A DNA stretch of 64,000 nt from Flagellatimonas centrodinii (GCF_016918765.2 NZ_CP092104.1:124001-188000); one strand, 5' to 3'; shown: positions 1 to 8,978, numbered from the stretch's first letter. Numbers and translations: made by a program. Notes: a model not told the origin generated them from the sequence alone.

Positions 1-27
1 CGGCCGCGGCTTGGCGTGCGGACACCT

Positions 28-44
28 CTGTTATTCTGTAACAG
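28..44. promoter_or_regulatory. Candidate Zur operator upstream of the ZIP-like gene
   Basis: The sequence CTGTTATTCTGTAACAG is a near-perfect inverted repeat (CTGTTA, 5-nt spacer, TAACAG). Its inner 15 bases match the gammaproteobacterial Zur consensus TGTTATAnTATAACA at 12 of 14 defined positions. It ends 18 nt before the ATG of a ZIP-like metal permease, where a bound repressor would block transcription. AT-rich palindromes are rare in this GC-rich sequence. Assignment to Zur is inference from the match plus the metal-transport context. Confidence 0.6.
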
Positions 45-62
45 TTCCGTGCCGCTGCCGCC

Positions 63-692
63 ATGACTGTCTACCTCTACGCCACCTTCGCCGCCCTCGC
101 CAGCGGCCCCGCGCTGTATGCCGTTGCCCGCCCTCGGCCCCGCGTCCGTCGCGCCCTCGGCGCCCTCGTCTGGATCGCGTTGTCCGCGCTACTGGCCTTT
201 GAAGTCATCCCCGAAGCCCTCAGTGCCGGTGGCGGGTGGGGCTTTGCCTGGTTCGCGGCCGGCCTGGCGGGGCCGACTGCCCTCGAGCAGGCCGTGCGCC
301 GGCTGCGACGCCAGACCCACCTCGCCGCGCTGGCCGTTGCGCTGATCGGCCTGGGGCTGCACGCACTGGCCGACGGCGCGGTGTTGGCGGCGGTTCGCCC
401 GGAGACCGCCGGCCTCGGCGCTGCCGTGGCGCTGCACAGCCTGCCGATCGGACTGACCATCTGCTGGCTGGTGATTCCGGCTCTCGGCTGGGGCCGGGCG
501 GCGGCCGTATTGCTGGCAGTGTGCGGTGCGACCCTGCTGGGGTTTGTCGCCACCCCGGATCTTGAGGCGGCGCTGGGGCCGGTGGCCTGGGCCTGGCTGC
601 AGATGATGGTGGCGGGGTTGTTGCTGCATGCGCTGCTCGGCCGCCCCCACGCTCACGCTCACGCCGACGATCCACCGCCGTCGGCGGGCTGA
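63..692 (+). CDS. ZIP-like metal permease (zinc transporter family)
   Basis: A 209-aa polytopic membrane protein with about six to seven hydrophobic segments. Two helices carry ZIP-like metal motifs: an LHALADGAVLAA segment near residues 98-110, resembling the HNxxEG signature of ZIP helix 4, and an ALHSLPIGL segment near 120-130, resembling the HExPEG of helix 5. The acidic partners are partly replaced (A-D-G and L-P-I-G), so this is a divergent family member. The C-terminus has a short His-rich tail (HAHAHAD) that could bind zinc. It would import or export divalent metal across the inner membrane. The Zur-like palindrome upstream supports a zinc role. Family assignment is from motifs only; another small membrane family is possible. 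Confidence 0.6.
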   Translation: MTVYLYATFAALASGPALYAVARPRPRVRRALGALVWIALSALLAFEVIPEALSAGGGWGFAWFAAGLAGPTALEQAVRRLRRQTHLAALAVALIGLGLHALADGAVLAAVRPETAGLGAAVALHSLPIGLTICWLVIPALGWGRAAAVLLAVCGATLLGFVATPDLEAALGPVAWAWLQMMVAGLLLHALLGRPHAHAHADDPPPSAG

Positions 693-794
693 AGCCTCCG
701 GCGCCGCCGCCGAGGCGCGCGCGATTGCACCCCAGTAGGGCCTTGTCATCACCTGAACGGCGCGAAACCTGCATGGGGGGCTCCGGCCCTCCGT

Positions 795-800
795 TACACT
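795..800 (+). promoter_or_regulatory. -10 hexamer TACACT, probable leaderless start of the antiporter gene
   Basis: TACACT lies 7 nt before the ATG at 808. Transcription from this hexamer would begin at or within a base or two of the ATG, giving a leaderless mRNA. No Shine-Dalgarno sequence is visible between the hexamer and the start. No clear -35 element is seen. Confidence 0.45.
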
Positions 801-807
801 CGATGCC

Positions 808-2526
808 ATGACCCTCACCATCGACCTCATTCTGCTCGCCGGCCTGCTGCTGGCTGTCAGCATCCTGGCGACGGCGGTGACGCCGCGACTGGGGGTCCCG
901 TTGCTGCTGGTGTTCCTGGCGGTCGGCATGCTGGCCGGCGAGGATGGTCCCGGCGGCATCCGTTTCAACGACTATCAGCTCGCCAACCTGGCTGGCACTC
1001 TGGCGCTGGCGGTGATCTTGTTTGACGGCGGCATGCGGACCGCCTATCGCAATTTGCGCATGGCGCTGTGGCCGTCGGTGTCGCTGGCGACCCTCGGCGT
1101 GCTGATCACCAGCGGCCTGACCGGCGCCTTCGCCACCTGGTTGTTGGACCTGCATTGGGCAGAGGGCCTGCTGATCGGGGCCATCGTCGGCTCCACCGAC
1201 GCTGCCGCGGTATTCGCGCTGCTCAGCGCCCGCGCGGTCTCGCTCAATACCCGTGTCACTGCCACGCTCGAAACCGAGTCGGGTACCAACGATCCGATGG
1301 CCGTGTTTCTGACCTTGGCGGTCCTCCAGTATCTGGTGCTGCCTGACAGCTATTCGGTGACCGATTCGCTGCGACTGCTGGTCCAGCAAATGGGCCTCGG
1401 CGGCCTCATGGGGGTGGCGGGGGGCTACGGGCTGATGATGTCGCTCAATCGCCTGCGCCTGAGTGATTCGCTCTACCCGCTGATGGCCCTGGCCGGCGGC
1501 CTGCTGGTCTTCGGCGTCACTTCACGCCTGGGGGGCAGCGGATTTCTGGCGGTCTATATCACCGGACTCTGGATCGGCAATCACCGGGTACATGCGCTGC
1601 CCAATATCCGCCGCTTTCACGATGGCGTCGCCTGGCTGGCGCAGATCGGCATGTTCGTCATCCTCGGGCTGCTGGCCTCGCCGAGCGCCTTGATCGGCGT
1701 CGCTGTCCCTGGCCTGCTGATCGCGCTGGTGCTGATCGGCGTGGCGCGGCCGTTGGCGGTGTGGCTGAGCCTGTTGCCGTTCCGCTATCCACTGCGGGAA
1801 CAGGCCTATATCGCCTGGGTCGGGCTGCGCGGCTCAGTGCCGATCGTGCTGGCGACCTACCCCTGGCTAGCCGACATCCCCAATTCCGCGCTGTTCTTCA
1901 ATGTGGCGTTCTTCATCGTCATCGTCTCGTTGGTGATCCAGGGCTGGACGCTGGCGCCGATGGCGCGGCTACTGGATCTCTACGTCCCCAACAACAGCGC
2001 TCGCATCCAGCGTGTCGACGTCGACCTGCCGGGTGCGGTCGACCACGAGATCGTCAGTTACCGGGTGCCCCGCCATTCCGGCCTGAGCGGCATGACCATC
2101 AAGGAAATCAGCTTGCCCGAGGGCACACGGGTGGTCTGTATCACCCGGCACAACAAGCTGCTGCCCTACCGTCACTGGGGACAACTGCAGGAGGGCGACA
2201 GCGTGACCCTGCTCTGCCATCAGGATGAACTCGACGCCCTCGACAAGATTTTCGAAAGCAGTCGCAAGCCGTTGAAGAAGGCTGATCAGCGTTTCTTTGG
2301 TGAGTTTGGCATCGTCCCCGCTGCGCCGATGTCAGCGCTCGCCGATGCCTATGGGCTTGACGCCCTGCCCCCCCATGCCGCCCGCCTGACGGTGGCCGAA
2401 TTCATTGCCAGCAGTCTGCCAAAACCGGTCGTCGGCGACCGTCTGCGACTGGGCGAAATGGAACTGGTGGTCCGGCGGATCGAGGGCGACGTGATCCTCG
2501 ATATCGGTCTGCGCCTCCCGCATTGA
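808..2526 (+). CDS. nhaP2: K+/H+ antiporter, NhaP2/CvrA type
   Basis: A 572-aa protein, close to the ~578 aa usual for NhaP2. Residues 1-390 form a CPA1-type cation/proton exchanger with about 12 membrane segments and the ion-binding region GSTDAAAVFALL followed by ETESGTNDPMAVF (around residues 130-170). Residues about 400-480 are a TrkA-C (RCK-C) regulatory domain, and the last ~80 residues resemble the CorC/HlyC transporter-associated domain found at the end of CvrA proteins. It should expel K+ in exchange for protons at the inner membrane, aiding pH and volume control. It stands alone, apparently with a leaderless start. Ion preference (K+ versus Na+) cannot be read from sequence alone. 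Confidence 0.88.
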   Translation: MTLTIDLILLAGLLLAVSILATAVTPRLGVPLLLVFLAVGMLAGEDGPGGIRFNDYQLANLAGTLALAVILFDGGMRTAYRNLRMALWPSVSLATLGVLITSGLTGAFATWLLDLHWAEGLLIGAIVGSTDAAAVFALLSARAVSLNTRVTATLETESGTNDPMAVFLTLAVLQYLVLPDSYSVTDSLRLLVQQMGLGGLMGVAGGYGLMMSLNRLRLSDSLYPLMALAGGLLVFGVTSRLGGSGFLAVYITGLWIGNHRVHALPNIRRFHDGVAWLAQIGMFVILGLLASPSALIGVAVPGLLIALVLIGVARPLAVWLSLLPFRYPLREQAYIAWVGLRGSVPIVLATYPWLADIPNSALFFNVAFFIVIVSLVIQGWTLAPMARLLDLYVPNNSARIQRVDVDLPGAVDHEIVSYRVPRHSGLSGMTIKEISLPEGTRVVCITRHNKLLPYRHWGQLQEGDSVTLLCHQDELDALDKIFESSRKPLKKADQRFFGEFGIVPAAPMSALADAYGLDALPPHAARLTVAEFIASSLPKPVVGDRLRLGEMELVVRRIEGDVILDIGLRLPH

Positions 2527-2594
2527 TCGAGGATGTGTCGGCGGGCGATCGCGGGAGGCCACCATCGGCGCGGGCACCCGCCAGCGGAAGTGGG

Positions 2595-3047
2595 CTACAA
2601 CGGCTCACCCAGCGCCCGCAGGCGCTCCTGCACGAACACTGCATGGGGGACAAAAAGCAAGTCACTTAGCTTGCGGATCAATGCCTCTTCATGCGGGTCC
2701 AGCACCTCGTCAGCCAGCGCCACCCGCCACAGCCGGGCCAACAGCGCGCGTTTGCCGTCGGCATCAAGCGTGGCGTTGAGGGTATCGATGAGTCGATGCA
2801 GCGATGCCGTGCCCTCGGCGGTCTCGGCGGCATCACGACGCAGCTGCTCCGCCGCGGCCGGTGCCAAACTGAATGCCTCGCCAAGTTCGCGAAGCAGCTG
2901 ATCGATCTCCACCTGCGCATGGTGGAAGTCGGCATGGGCTACTTCATGGAGCAGAACGGCGATCGCCTGCTGCTGCGCGCTCTCCGACGGCGGTGAGGCC
3001 TCGTTATGCAGTTCCGACCGAAGTCGTTGCCAGACCTTCGACAGCAT
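2595..3047 (-). CDS. TerB-family (tellurite resistance-like) protein
   Basis: A 150-aa mostly helical acidic protein. The pattern of a conserved helical bundle with acidic turns (HEVAHADFHHAQVE near residue 35, ADEVLDPHEE near 115) is that of the TerB/COG4103 family, thought to bind divalent metal through Asp/Glu clusters. Two ATG codons are adjacent (3050 and 3047); the GGGAGG ribosome-binding sequence sits 4 nt from the second, so 3047 is preferred. It is followed on the same strand, further upstream, by an alpha/beta hydrolase gene. The physiological role of solitary TerB-like proteins is unknown, and real tellurite resistance should not be assumed. Confidence 0.72.
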   Translation of the reverse strand: MLSKVWQRLRSELHNEASPPSESAQQQAIAVLLHEVAHADFHHAQVEIDQLLRELGEAFSLAPAAAEQLRRDAAETAEGTASLHRLIDTLNATLDADGKRALLARLWRVALADEVLDPHEEALIRKLSDLLFVPHAVFVQERLRALGEPL

Positions 3048-3138
3048 CATGCCTCCCTTGATGGTTTCCGGGTGATGCCGGCTGGAACGGCATCGAATCG
3101 CGACCGAGCATACCAAGGGTGTTGCGACCGCCGTCGAT

Positions 3139-3810
3139 TCAGTCCGCCAGAAACGCGTCGACGACCTGATGGATACGGGCGAGCTGACCATGAAAAAAAT
3201 GCCCGACATCGGGAACCTCGATGAGCTTCGGCGCCGGGGTGTAGTCGAGCAACTTCGCTCGGGTTTCCGCGAATGACACCACCTCATCTGCCGTGCCGTG
3301 GATAACCCACCAACGTCCGCTGGGACGCGGCGGCGGTGGCAGGCGAACGTACTTGCTCAGCGGCGGTGCCACCGTCAGCACGTCGGCCGTCGGCAACCGC
3401 GCGGCCGCCCTGAGCAGCACGAAGCCGCCGAACGAGAAACCGGCCAGCACCAGCGGCAACGCCGGCAGCAGGGCCGAAAGCTGCTCCGCCAGCTGCACCG
3501 CATCATCCGTTTCACCGCGTCCGTCGTCATGAACGCCGCCACTGCCACCGACGCCACGGAAGTTGAAGCGCACGGCAACATATCCGTTGCGCACCGCCGC
3601 GCGCGCCAGCGTCTGCACGACCTTGTTGTCCATGGTGCCGCCAAACAAAGGGTGCGGATGAGCCACCAACATGGCGCCGCGCGGTGCTTCGGCCGGCATC
3701 GACAGAGCGACTTCGATCGGCCCCGCCGCGCCTGCGACCTCAGCGACGGACGACTGCCCGGGCGGTGGCAGCACGAGCGATGCCGTGCTTGCGGAAACCG
3801 GTTGAATCAT
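3139..3810 (-). CDS. Alpha/beta hydrolase (serine hydrolase, COG2945-like)
   Basis: A 223-aa cytoplasmic hydrolase with a visible triad: Ser126 in the nucleophile elbow GFSFGG, Asp175 in HGTADEVV, and His204 in DVGHFFHG. HPHPLFGGTMDNKVV near residue 51 and FNFRGVGGS near 83 are typical of the short COG2945 hydrolases, whose substrates are undefined esters or lactones. The start is placed at the ATG at 3810, preceded by a weak GAGGA sequence, because residues upstream in the open frame are Arg-rich and unlike the family. The gene shares its strand and a 91-bp gap with the downstream TerB-like gene, so they may be cotranscribed. Confidence 0.82.
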   Translation of the reverse strand: MIQPVSASTASLVLPPPGQSSVAEVAGAAGPIEVALSMPAEAPRGAMLVAHPHPLFGGTMDNKVVQTLARAAVRNGYVAVRFNFRGVGGSGGVHDDGRGETDDAVQLAEQLSALLPALPLVLAGFSFGGFVLLRAAARLPTADVLTVAPPLSKYVRLPPPPRPSGRWWVIHGTADEVVSFAETRAKLLDYTPAPKLIEVPDVGHFFHGQLARIHQVVDAFLAD

Positions 3811-3836
3811 GGTGCGGCATCCTCGGCCAATGCGGC

Positions 3837-3865
3837 TTGCAAGCGTATCAGGGCGCACCTATAGT
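3837..3865 (+). promoter_or_regulatory. Sigma-70 promoter of the exported unknown protein
   Basis: TTGCAA (3837-3842) and TATAGT (3860-3865) are separated by exactly 17 nt, a strong housekeeping promoter for so GC-rich a genome. The predicted transcript starts near 3872, about 35 nt before the ATG at 3906, and includes an AGGGGA ribosome-binding sequence. Confidence 0.75.
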
Positions 3866-3905
3866 GATTTGATCGCTGTCACAACGACGACTAGGGGAAG
3901 AACTC

Positions 3906-4532
3906 ATGCGTATGACGCTGCTGGCCGCCACGTTGGCGGGCCTGACCGGAGCAATGGGCAATGCGGTGGCGGCAGATCCGTCGCAGCGTGCACCGACCGC
4001 CGCCGCTTTTGTCGAATTCGACTTCGGCGGGGCTGAGACCCTGTCATCCGAGAGCAGCCTGCGCTATGGGCTTCAGCTTGACCACGACCGGCGCTTTGCC
4101 GATGTCCCTGCAGCACCGATGTTCCGCATGGCGTTCACGCCGAAGGGCTTCAACAGTGCGGCCCTCAACGGCCTGCCCTTCGCCTACCGCAGCGCCACCG
4201 TCAGCCAGACTGGTGAGGCACTCGAGTACACGGTGTTCGACTACGGTCTGGTCGCCCTGGGCGCCATCGGCATCGGCTTCGCCGTCGCCGAAATCGCTGA
4301 TGCTGACGACGAGACACCGGACCCCGCGCCCAGCCAGACCGGCGATGGCGAGACCTCCGGCGAGGGCAGCGTCATCGGCGACATCATTGACGGCGTGGGC
4401 GATGTGGTCGACGGCATCCTCGGTGGCGGCTTCCGCAGTGCTCCGGCCGGGTGGTCAGCGGACCGCAGTCACGAATCGGCTTGGCTGAGCGCCAGCTTCG
4501 GGCAGATGGGCGACCTCGACAGCGACCGCTGA
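3906..4532 (+). CDS. Exported protein of unknown function, monocistronic
   Basis: A 208-aa protein that I do not recognise. Residues 1-23 form a signal peptide (hydrophobic core after Arg2, likely cleavage at AVAA|D). The mature part has a beta-rich region (FVEFDFGG, RYGLQLDHD, PMFRMAFTP), one hydrophobic segment at about 114-130 (GLVALGAIGIGFAVAEI), an acidic Pro/Thr/Glu-rich linker at 131-154, and an amphipathic Gly/Asp/Ile stretch at 155-175 (IGDIIDGVGDVVDGILGGG). It is a single-gene unit: a strong promoter at 3837-3865 and a UUCG-loop terminator at 4557-4583 bracket it. The anatomy suggests an abundant envelope protein. An AGGGGA ribosome-binding site supports the start. Confidence 0.7.
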   Translation: MRMTLLAATLAGLTGAMGNAVAADPSQRAPTAAAFVEFDFGGAETLSSESSLRYGLQLDHDRRFADVPAAPMFRMAFTPKGFNSAALNGLPFAYRSATVSQTGEALEYTVFDYGLVALGAIGIGFAVAEIADADDETPDPAPSQTGDGETSGEGSVIGDIIDGVGDVVDGILGGGFRSAPAGWSADRSHESAWLSASFGQMGDLDSDR

Positions 4533-4556
4533 CGCCAGCGCCAAGGGTAAACTGTA

Positions 4557-4583
4557 GGGGGAGCTTCGGCTCCCCCTTTTTTT
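4557..4583 (+). terminator. Rho-independent terminator with UUCG tetraloop
   Basis: GGGGGAGC (4557-4564), loop TTCG, GCTCCCCC (4569-4576), then seven T residues (4577-4583). An 8-bp stem with the extra-stable UUCG loop makes this one of the clearest terminators in the window. It ends the transcript of the exported unknown protein. Confidence 0.93.
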
Positions 4584-4596
4584 GTCGCCGCCAGGG

Positions 4597-6399
4597 ATGC
4601 TGAACATGCTCGACCGCCTCGATCCGGACCGTTGGCCCCGTCTGCACGCGGTCCTCGGCACCGACCTGCGGTCGCTGGCCCTGTTCAGGGTACTGCTCGG
4701 CGCCACCCTGCTCGGCCTGACGCTGGCGCAGCTGGGGGATATCGGCACGCTGTATGGCGATGTCGGCGTTGCGCCCCGTCACACCATCCTCGAAACCAGC
4801 GCTTCCTGGACGGTGTCGCTGCATTTCATCAATGGCAGCCTACTGGCCACTCTGTTGTTCGCGCTGGCCCAGACCCTGGCCGCGCTGTGCCTGACCTTCG
4901 GTCGCGGGACCCGGGTCGCCACGATCTTCAGTCTGGTGCTGTGGGCGTCGTGGATGAGTCGCTATCCGCTGCTGCCGGGCCAGGGCGATGCGATCCTGGC
5001 GCTACTGCTGCTGTGGTCGCTATGGCTACCCCTGGGCGCGCGCTATTCGGTCGATGCCGCCCTGTCGACCCGCGCACCACCGGAAGATCCCCGTCATTTG
5101 TCCGTGGGCAGTGTCGGCCTGCTGCTCAACGTGGCACTGATCTTCATCGTCACCGCGCTGCGGATGAGCCCCGAATGGCGGAGTACCGCAACCGCACTGG
5201 CGGCTTGGCACCCCTCGGCCGCCATGCCCGACACCCTCGCGGCACTTGCGACGCTGACCAGCTGGAACCTGCTGCTGTTCGGCACACCACTGTTGCTGCT
5301 GAGCCCGTTGGCCGGCCGTTGGGGCCGCTATCTGCGGGTCCTCCTGCTGGCACTGGCGGCCTTCCTGCTGCTGGCCGCCGGTGCGCTCCCTGGTCCGGCC
5401 GGGCCGGTGTACTGCGCCTGTCTCGCCGCCCTGGCTGCGTTCATCCCCGCCGATGTCTGGGCTGCGCTGGCGCGACGCCCACGGGCGCGGCGCGCGGTCA
5501 CGCTTTACTACGATGAGCACTGTCCTTTCTGCCTCAAATCGGTGCAGTTGCTGCAGGTGTTTCTGGCACTGCAACACGCCACACTGGTCCCCGCCCAATC
5601 ACGGGCGCGAACGGCCACGCTGATGGAAAAACATCAGTCCTGGGTCGTGATCGACGACAACGACCAGGCACATTTGAAGTGGGCTGCCATGGTCGCCCTG
5701 CTACGGGCCTCTCCGCTGTTTCCCGGCCTCGACCAGCTGCTCGCCCTGCCCCTCTGGAACCGCCCCGGCGATGCTCTGTATGACGCGGTGGCACGCCATC
5801 GGGGACGGCTCGGGGCGCTGACCGCGATCCTCTGGCCACGGCAGCCGGTACAATTCGTGCCGGCCACCATGGCGCAGCGATTCGCCACCCTGTTCCTGTT
5901 GCTGACATTGGGATGGCAAACCGCATCGCTTGTCGGTGCCACTGGCGCCCAAAGCCTGCTACGCCCGCTACTGGCACCCCTGCATCTGGACAGCCGCTGG
6001 GGCACCCCACTGGAACAGCTGCCGACCCACAACGACTGGCTGGTGGTGACGGGAGAAACCGCCGATGGCCATGTGCAGAATCTGCTTGCCGCCGACGAGG
6101 TCATCGACTACCGACGTCCTTCGGCAACACAGGCCGAGGCGTCCTTTCGCTGGCGCCGCTACTGGCAGCAGCTGACCCTGCCGGCCAACGCGCGCCATCG
6201 TGAGGGTTATGCCGCCCTGCTCTGCCTTCAAGCCAACGGCCCGCACCCGGATGACCGCCTGCCCGGCGCCAATGCGCTGCTTCGGGTCCAGATCGACCAC
6301 GTGGTGGCACCGCGTGGTCGCGGTGGCGCCGAGCGCACCACCCTATGGCAGCAGTCCTGCTTCGGGAACGGGTCGCCGAACCTCCATCATCGGGACTGA
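4597..6399 (+). CDS. HTTM-domain membrane protein fused to a DCC thiol-disulfide oxidoreductase domain
   Basis: About 600 aa. The N-terminal ~290 residues are polytopic and resemble the HTTM domain shared with vitamin K-dependent gamma-carboxylase (LFRVLLGATLLG, motifs between membrane spans). At about residues 300-410 follows a DCC/DUF393 domain with the redox pair in YYDEHCPFCLKSV (CxxC) and a conserved WVVID strand. A further membrane segment and a soluble tail end the protein. Fusion suggests thiol-disulfide chemistry tied to a membrane substrate, but no reaction is established. The open frame extends to a TTG at 4582; ATG at 4597 or 4606 is more likely, the latter having AGGG at good spacing. 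Six nt separate it from tatD. Confidence 0.75.
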   Translation: MLNMLDRLDPDRWPRLHAVLGTDLRSLALFRVLLGATLLGLTLAQLGDIGTLYGDVGVAPRHTILETSASWTVSLHFINGSLLATLLFALAQTLAALCLTFGRGTRVATIFSLVLWASWMSRYPLLPGQGDAILALLLLWSLWLPLGARYSVDAALSTRAPPEDPRHLSVGSVGLLLNVALIFIVTALRMSPEWRSTATALAAWHPSAAMPDTLAALATLTSWNLLLFGTPLLLLSPLAGRWGRYLRVLLLALAAFLLLAAGALPGPAGPVYCACLAALAAFIPADVWAALARRPRARRAVTLYYDEHCPFCLKSVQLLQVFLALQHATLVPAQSRARTATLMEKHQSWVVIDDNDQAHLKWAAMVALLRASPLFPGLDQLLALPLWNRPGDALYDAVARHRGRLGALTAILWPRQPVQFVPATMAQRFATLFLLLTLGWQTASLVGATGAQSLLRPLLAPLHLDSRWGTPLEQLPTHNDWLVVTGETADGHVQNLLAADEVIDYRRPSATQAEASFRWRRYWQQLTLPANARHREGYAALLCLQANGPHPDDRLPGANALLRVQIDHVVAPRGRGGAERTTLWQQSCFGNGSPNLHHRD

Positions 6400-6405
6400 A
6401 CCGCG

Positions 6406-7218
6406 ATGATCGACATCGGGGCCAATCTGGCGAACGCCTGCTTCGATGCGGACCGTGAAGCGGTGCTGCAGCGCGCACGCGCTGCCGGTGTCGAGCACAT
6501 CGTCATCACCGGCAGCTGTCGGGACAGCAATGCGCTGGCTGCCGAGATCGTGACGACGGATCCGGACTTTCTGTCGGCTACCGCCGGTGTCCATCCACAC
6601 CACGCCCGCGACTGGGAGGACGCCGACGCCAGATTGATCCGCGCGCTGGCCGCGGACGGCCGCGTCGTCAGTCTCGGCGAATGTGGCCTCGATTATTTCC
6701 GCGATGTCTCACCACGCCCGGCCCAGCATCGGGCATTCGAGGCACAGCTGGCACTGGCAGCCGAACTCGGGCTGCCGCTGTTCCTGCATCAGCGCGATGC
6801 GCATGCCGACTTCCTGGCGCTGCTGCGGCCGTGGCGTCCCCGGCTTGCTGCGGTGGTGGTCCACTGTTTCACCGACACGGCCGACGCACTGCGCGACTAC
6901 CTCGACCTGGACTGCCACATCGGCCTGACAGGCTGGGTCTGCGATGAGCGGCGAGGGCAGCACCTGTTGCCGCTGGCGCGAGCGATTCCGGCCGACCGAC
7001 TGCTGGTAGAGACCGACGCGCCGTATCTGCTGCCGCGCAGCCTGCCGAAGCCGATGCAGAAAGCGGCAGGGCGCCGCAATGAGCCGGCCTTCCTGCCCTG
7101 GGTGATCGCTGCGCTGGCTGCCGCTCGGGACGACACCCCGGCAGCGTTGGCGGCACAGACCGCCGCCAACGCGCGCCAGTTCTTCGGCCTGGGGCAGGCC
7201 GCCTCGATCAGTCGGTAA
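6406..7218 (+). CDS. tatD: TatD-family metal-dependent DNase
   Basis: A 270-aa TIM-barrel hydrolase very like E. coli TatD: it begins IDIGANL, has TAGVHPHHA (~62), GECGLDY (~93), LFLHQRDAH (~122), VHCFTDT (~153), [12 protein letters not shown] (~175) and [10 protein letters not shown] (~202). TatD enzymes are Mg2+-dependent 3'-5' exonucleases for DNA and RNA that help repair oxidative damage. As in E. coli TatD, the N-terminal DxHxH metal motif of the wider family is reduced to D-I-G-A-N. It probably shares a transcript with the upstream HTTM-DCC gene. Its last 11 bp overlap the end of the convergent ilvD gene. Confidence 0.92.
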   Translation: MIDIGANLANACFDADREAVLQRARAAGVEHIVITGSCRDSNALAAEIVTTDPDFLSATAGVHPHHARDWEDADARLIRALAADGRVVSLGECGLDYFRDVSPRPAQHRAFEAQLALAAELGLPLFLHQRDAHADFLALLRPWRPRLAAVVVHCFTDTADALRDYLDLDCHIGLTGWVCDERRGQHLLPLARAIPADRLLVETDAPYLLPRSLPKPMQKAAGRRNEPAFLPWVIAALAAARDDTPAALAAQTAANARQFFGLGQAASISR

Positions 7219-8887
7219 CGGCCCCACGGGACGCCGTGGTTACCGTGCGGGCGAACTTGGCGAGCACGCCGCGGGTGTAACGCGGTGCAGGCTGTGTCCA
7301 GCGGCTGCGCCGGGCCGCAATCTCGGCGTCGTCGACGTTCAGTTGCAACAGCAACTGGCGGGCATCGATGGTGATCGAATCACCCTCCTCGACAAGACCG
7401 ATGACGCCCCCCTCGAAGGCCTCCGGCGCGACATGTCCGACCACCATCCCCCAGGTGCCACCGGAGAAGCGGCCGTCGGTGATCAGCCCGACGCTTTCGC
7501 CCAACCCCTTGCCGATCAGCGCGCTGGTTGGTGCCAGCATCTCGCGCATGCCGGGGCCGCCGCGGGGCCCTTCATAGCGGATCACCAACACGTCGCCGGG
7601 CTGAATACGGTCTTCGAGAATCGCCGCCATACACTCGTCTTCCGAGTTGAAAACCCGTGCCGGTCCGGTGATGACCGGATTCTTCAGGCCGGTGATCTTG
7701 GCGACCGCCCCCTCCGGCGACAGGTTGCCCTTGAGCACGGCCAGATGTCCCTGCGCATACATCGGTCGGTCGAACGGGCGAATCACGTCCTGATCGGCAC
7801 GCGGCGTGTCCGGCACCGAGGCCAGCGCCTCGGCCATTGTTTCACCGGTAACGGTCAGCGCGTCACCGTGCAACAAGCCGTTGACCAACAGCATCTTCAG
7901 CACCTGCGGCACGCCACCGGCATGATGAAAGTCAACCGCCACATACTTGCCACTGGGCTTGAGGTCACACAGCACCGGCGTCTTGCGACGGATCATCTCG
8001 ACGTCGTCGATGCTGAACGGCACGTGGGCGGCATGGGCAATGGCGAGGAAATGCAACACTGCATTGGTGGAGCCGCCGGTTGCCATCACCAGGCTCATGG
8101 CATTCTCGATGGCCTTGCGGGTCACGATGTCGCGGGGCTTGAGGTCCTGCTTGATGGCGGCCACCAGCACGCGGGCGGAATCGGCAGCCGAGTCAGCCTT
8201 TTCGGGATCGGGTGAGGCCATCTGCGAGGACCCCAGCAGACTCATGCCAAGTGCCTCGAAGGCACTGGACATGGTGTTGGCGGTGTACATGCCGCCGCAG
8301 GCGCCCACGGATGGGCAGGCATTCTTTTCGATCCCGATGAAGTCTTCCTCGCTCATCTTGCCGGCGCGGAACGAGCCGACTGCCTCGAATGAAGACACCA
8401 CCGTCAGCGGCACGCCCTTCCAGTTTCCCGGCTTGATGGTGCCGGCGTAGACGAACACGCCCGGAATGTTGAGCCGCAGCATGCCGATCATCGCCCCCGG
8501 CATGTTCTTGTCGCAGCCGCCGACCACCAGCACGCCGTCCATGCACTGCGACGCGCAGGCGGTTTCGATGGCATCGGCGATGACCTCACGCGAGATCAGT
8601 GAGTACTTCATGCCCTCGGTGCCCATCGAGATCCCGTCGGTGACGGTCGGGATCCCGAAAATCTGCGGCATGGCGCCGCTCTCGCTGATCGCGGTGCACG
8701 CCCGATCGGCCAGCGGTGCAATACCGGCATTGCAGGGGTTCATGGTCGAATGACCGCTGGCAACGCCGACGATCGGCTTGTTGAAGTCGTTGTCGCCGAA
8801 GCCCACTGCGCGCAGCATGGCGCGGTTGGGCGAGCGCTCGAGGCCGGCGGTAATGGTGCGGGATTTCTTGTTGAGAATGTCGTTCAT
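7208..8887 (-). CDS. ilvD: Dihydroxy-acid dehydratase
   Basis: A 559-aa enzyme that dehydrates 2,3-dihydroxy-isovalerate and -methylvalerate in valine, isoleucine and leucine synthesis. Three iron-sulfur cysteines are visible: Cys52 (MNPCNAG), Cys125 ([11 protein letters not shown]) and Cys197 ([14 protein letters not shown]). The short length places it with the ~560-aa [2Fe-2S] type, not the ~616-aa E. coli [4Fe-4S] enzyme. The C-terminal domain has [19 protein letters not shown]. It is a single gene on the minus strand; no ilv leader or attenuator is visible upstream. It meets tatD tail to tail with an 11-bp overlap. Confidence 0.96.
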   Translation of the reverse strand: MNDILNKKSRTITAGLERSPNRAMLRAVGFGDNDFNKPIVGVASGHSTMNPCNAGIAPLADRACTAISESGAMPQIFGIPTVTDGISMGTEGMKYSLISREVIADAIETACASQCMDGVLVVGGCDKNMPGAMIGMLRLNIPGVFVYAGTIKPGNWKGVPLTVVSSFEAVGSFRAGKMSEEDFIGIEKNACPSVGACGGMYTANTMSSAFEALGMSLLGSSQMASPDPEKADSAADSARVLVAAIKQDLKPRDIVTRKAIENAMSLVMATGGSTNAVLHFLAIAHAAHVPFSIDDVEMIRRKTPVLCDLKPSGKYVAVDFHHAGGVPQVLKMLLVNGLLHGDALTVTGETMAEALASVPDTPRADQDVIRPFDRPMYAQGHLAVLKGNLSPEGAVAKITGLKNPVITGPARVFNSEDECMAAILEDRIQPGDVLVIRYEGPRGGPGMREMLAPTSALIGKGLGESVGLITDGRFSGGTWGMVVGHVAPEAFEGGVIGLVEEGDSITIDARQLLLQLNVDDAEIAARRSRWTQPAPRYTRGVLAKFARTVTTASRGAVTD

Positions 8888-8978
8888 GTCGGACTGGGTA
8901 GCAGCGGGCTCAAATCAGGGGCGCGAGCATAGCGCCGAGGGCCCGGTTCCGCGACCGCCTGGCGTCGTCCGCCGCGGT

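Noticed and set aside
4547..4552. TAAACT as a promoter for the HTTM-DCC gene
   Set aside because: It sits just before the strong 4557-4583 terminator, so any transcript from it would end at once; no -35 is seen.
4582..4596. TTG at 4582 as the start of the HTTM-DCC protein
   Set aside because: It lies within the U-tract of the preceding terminator and has no ribosome-binding site; ATG 4597 or 4606 is more sensible.
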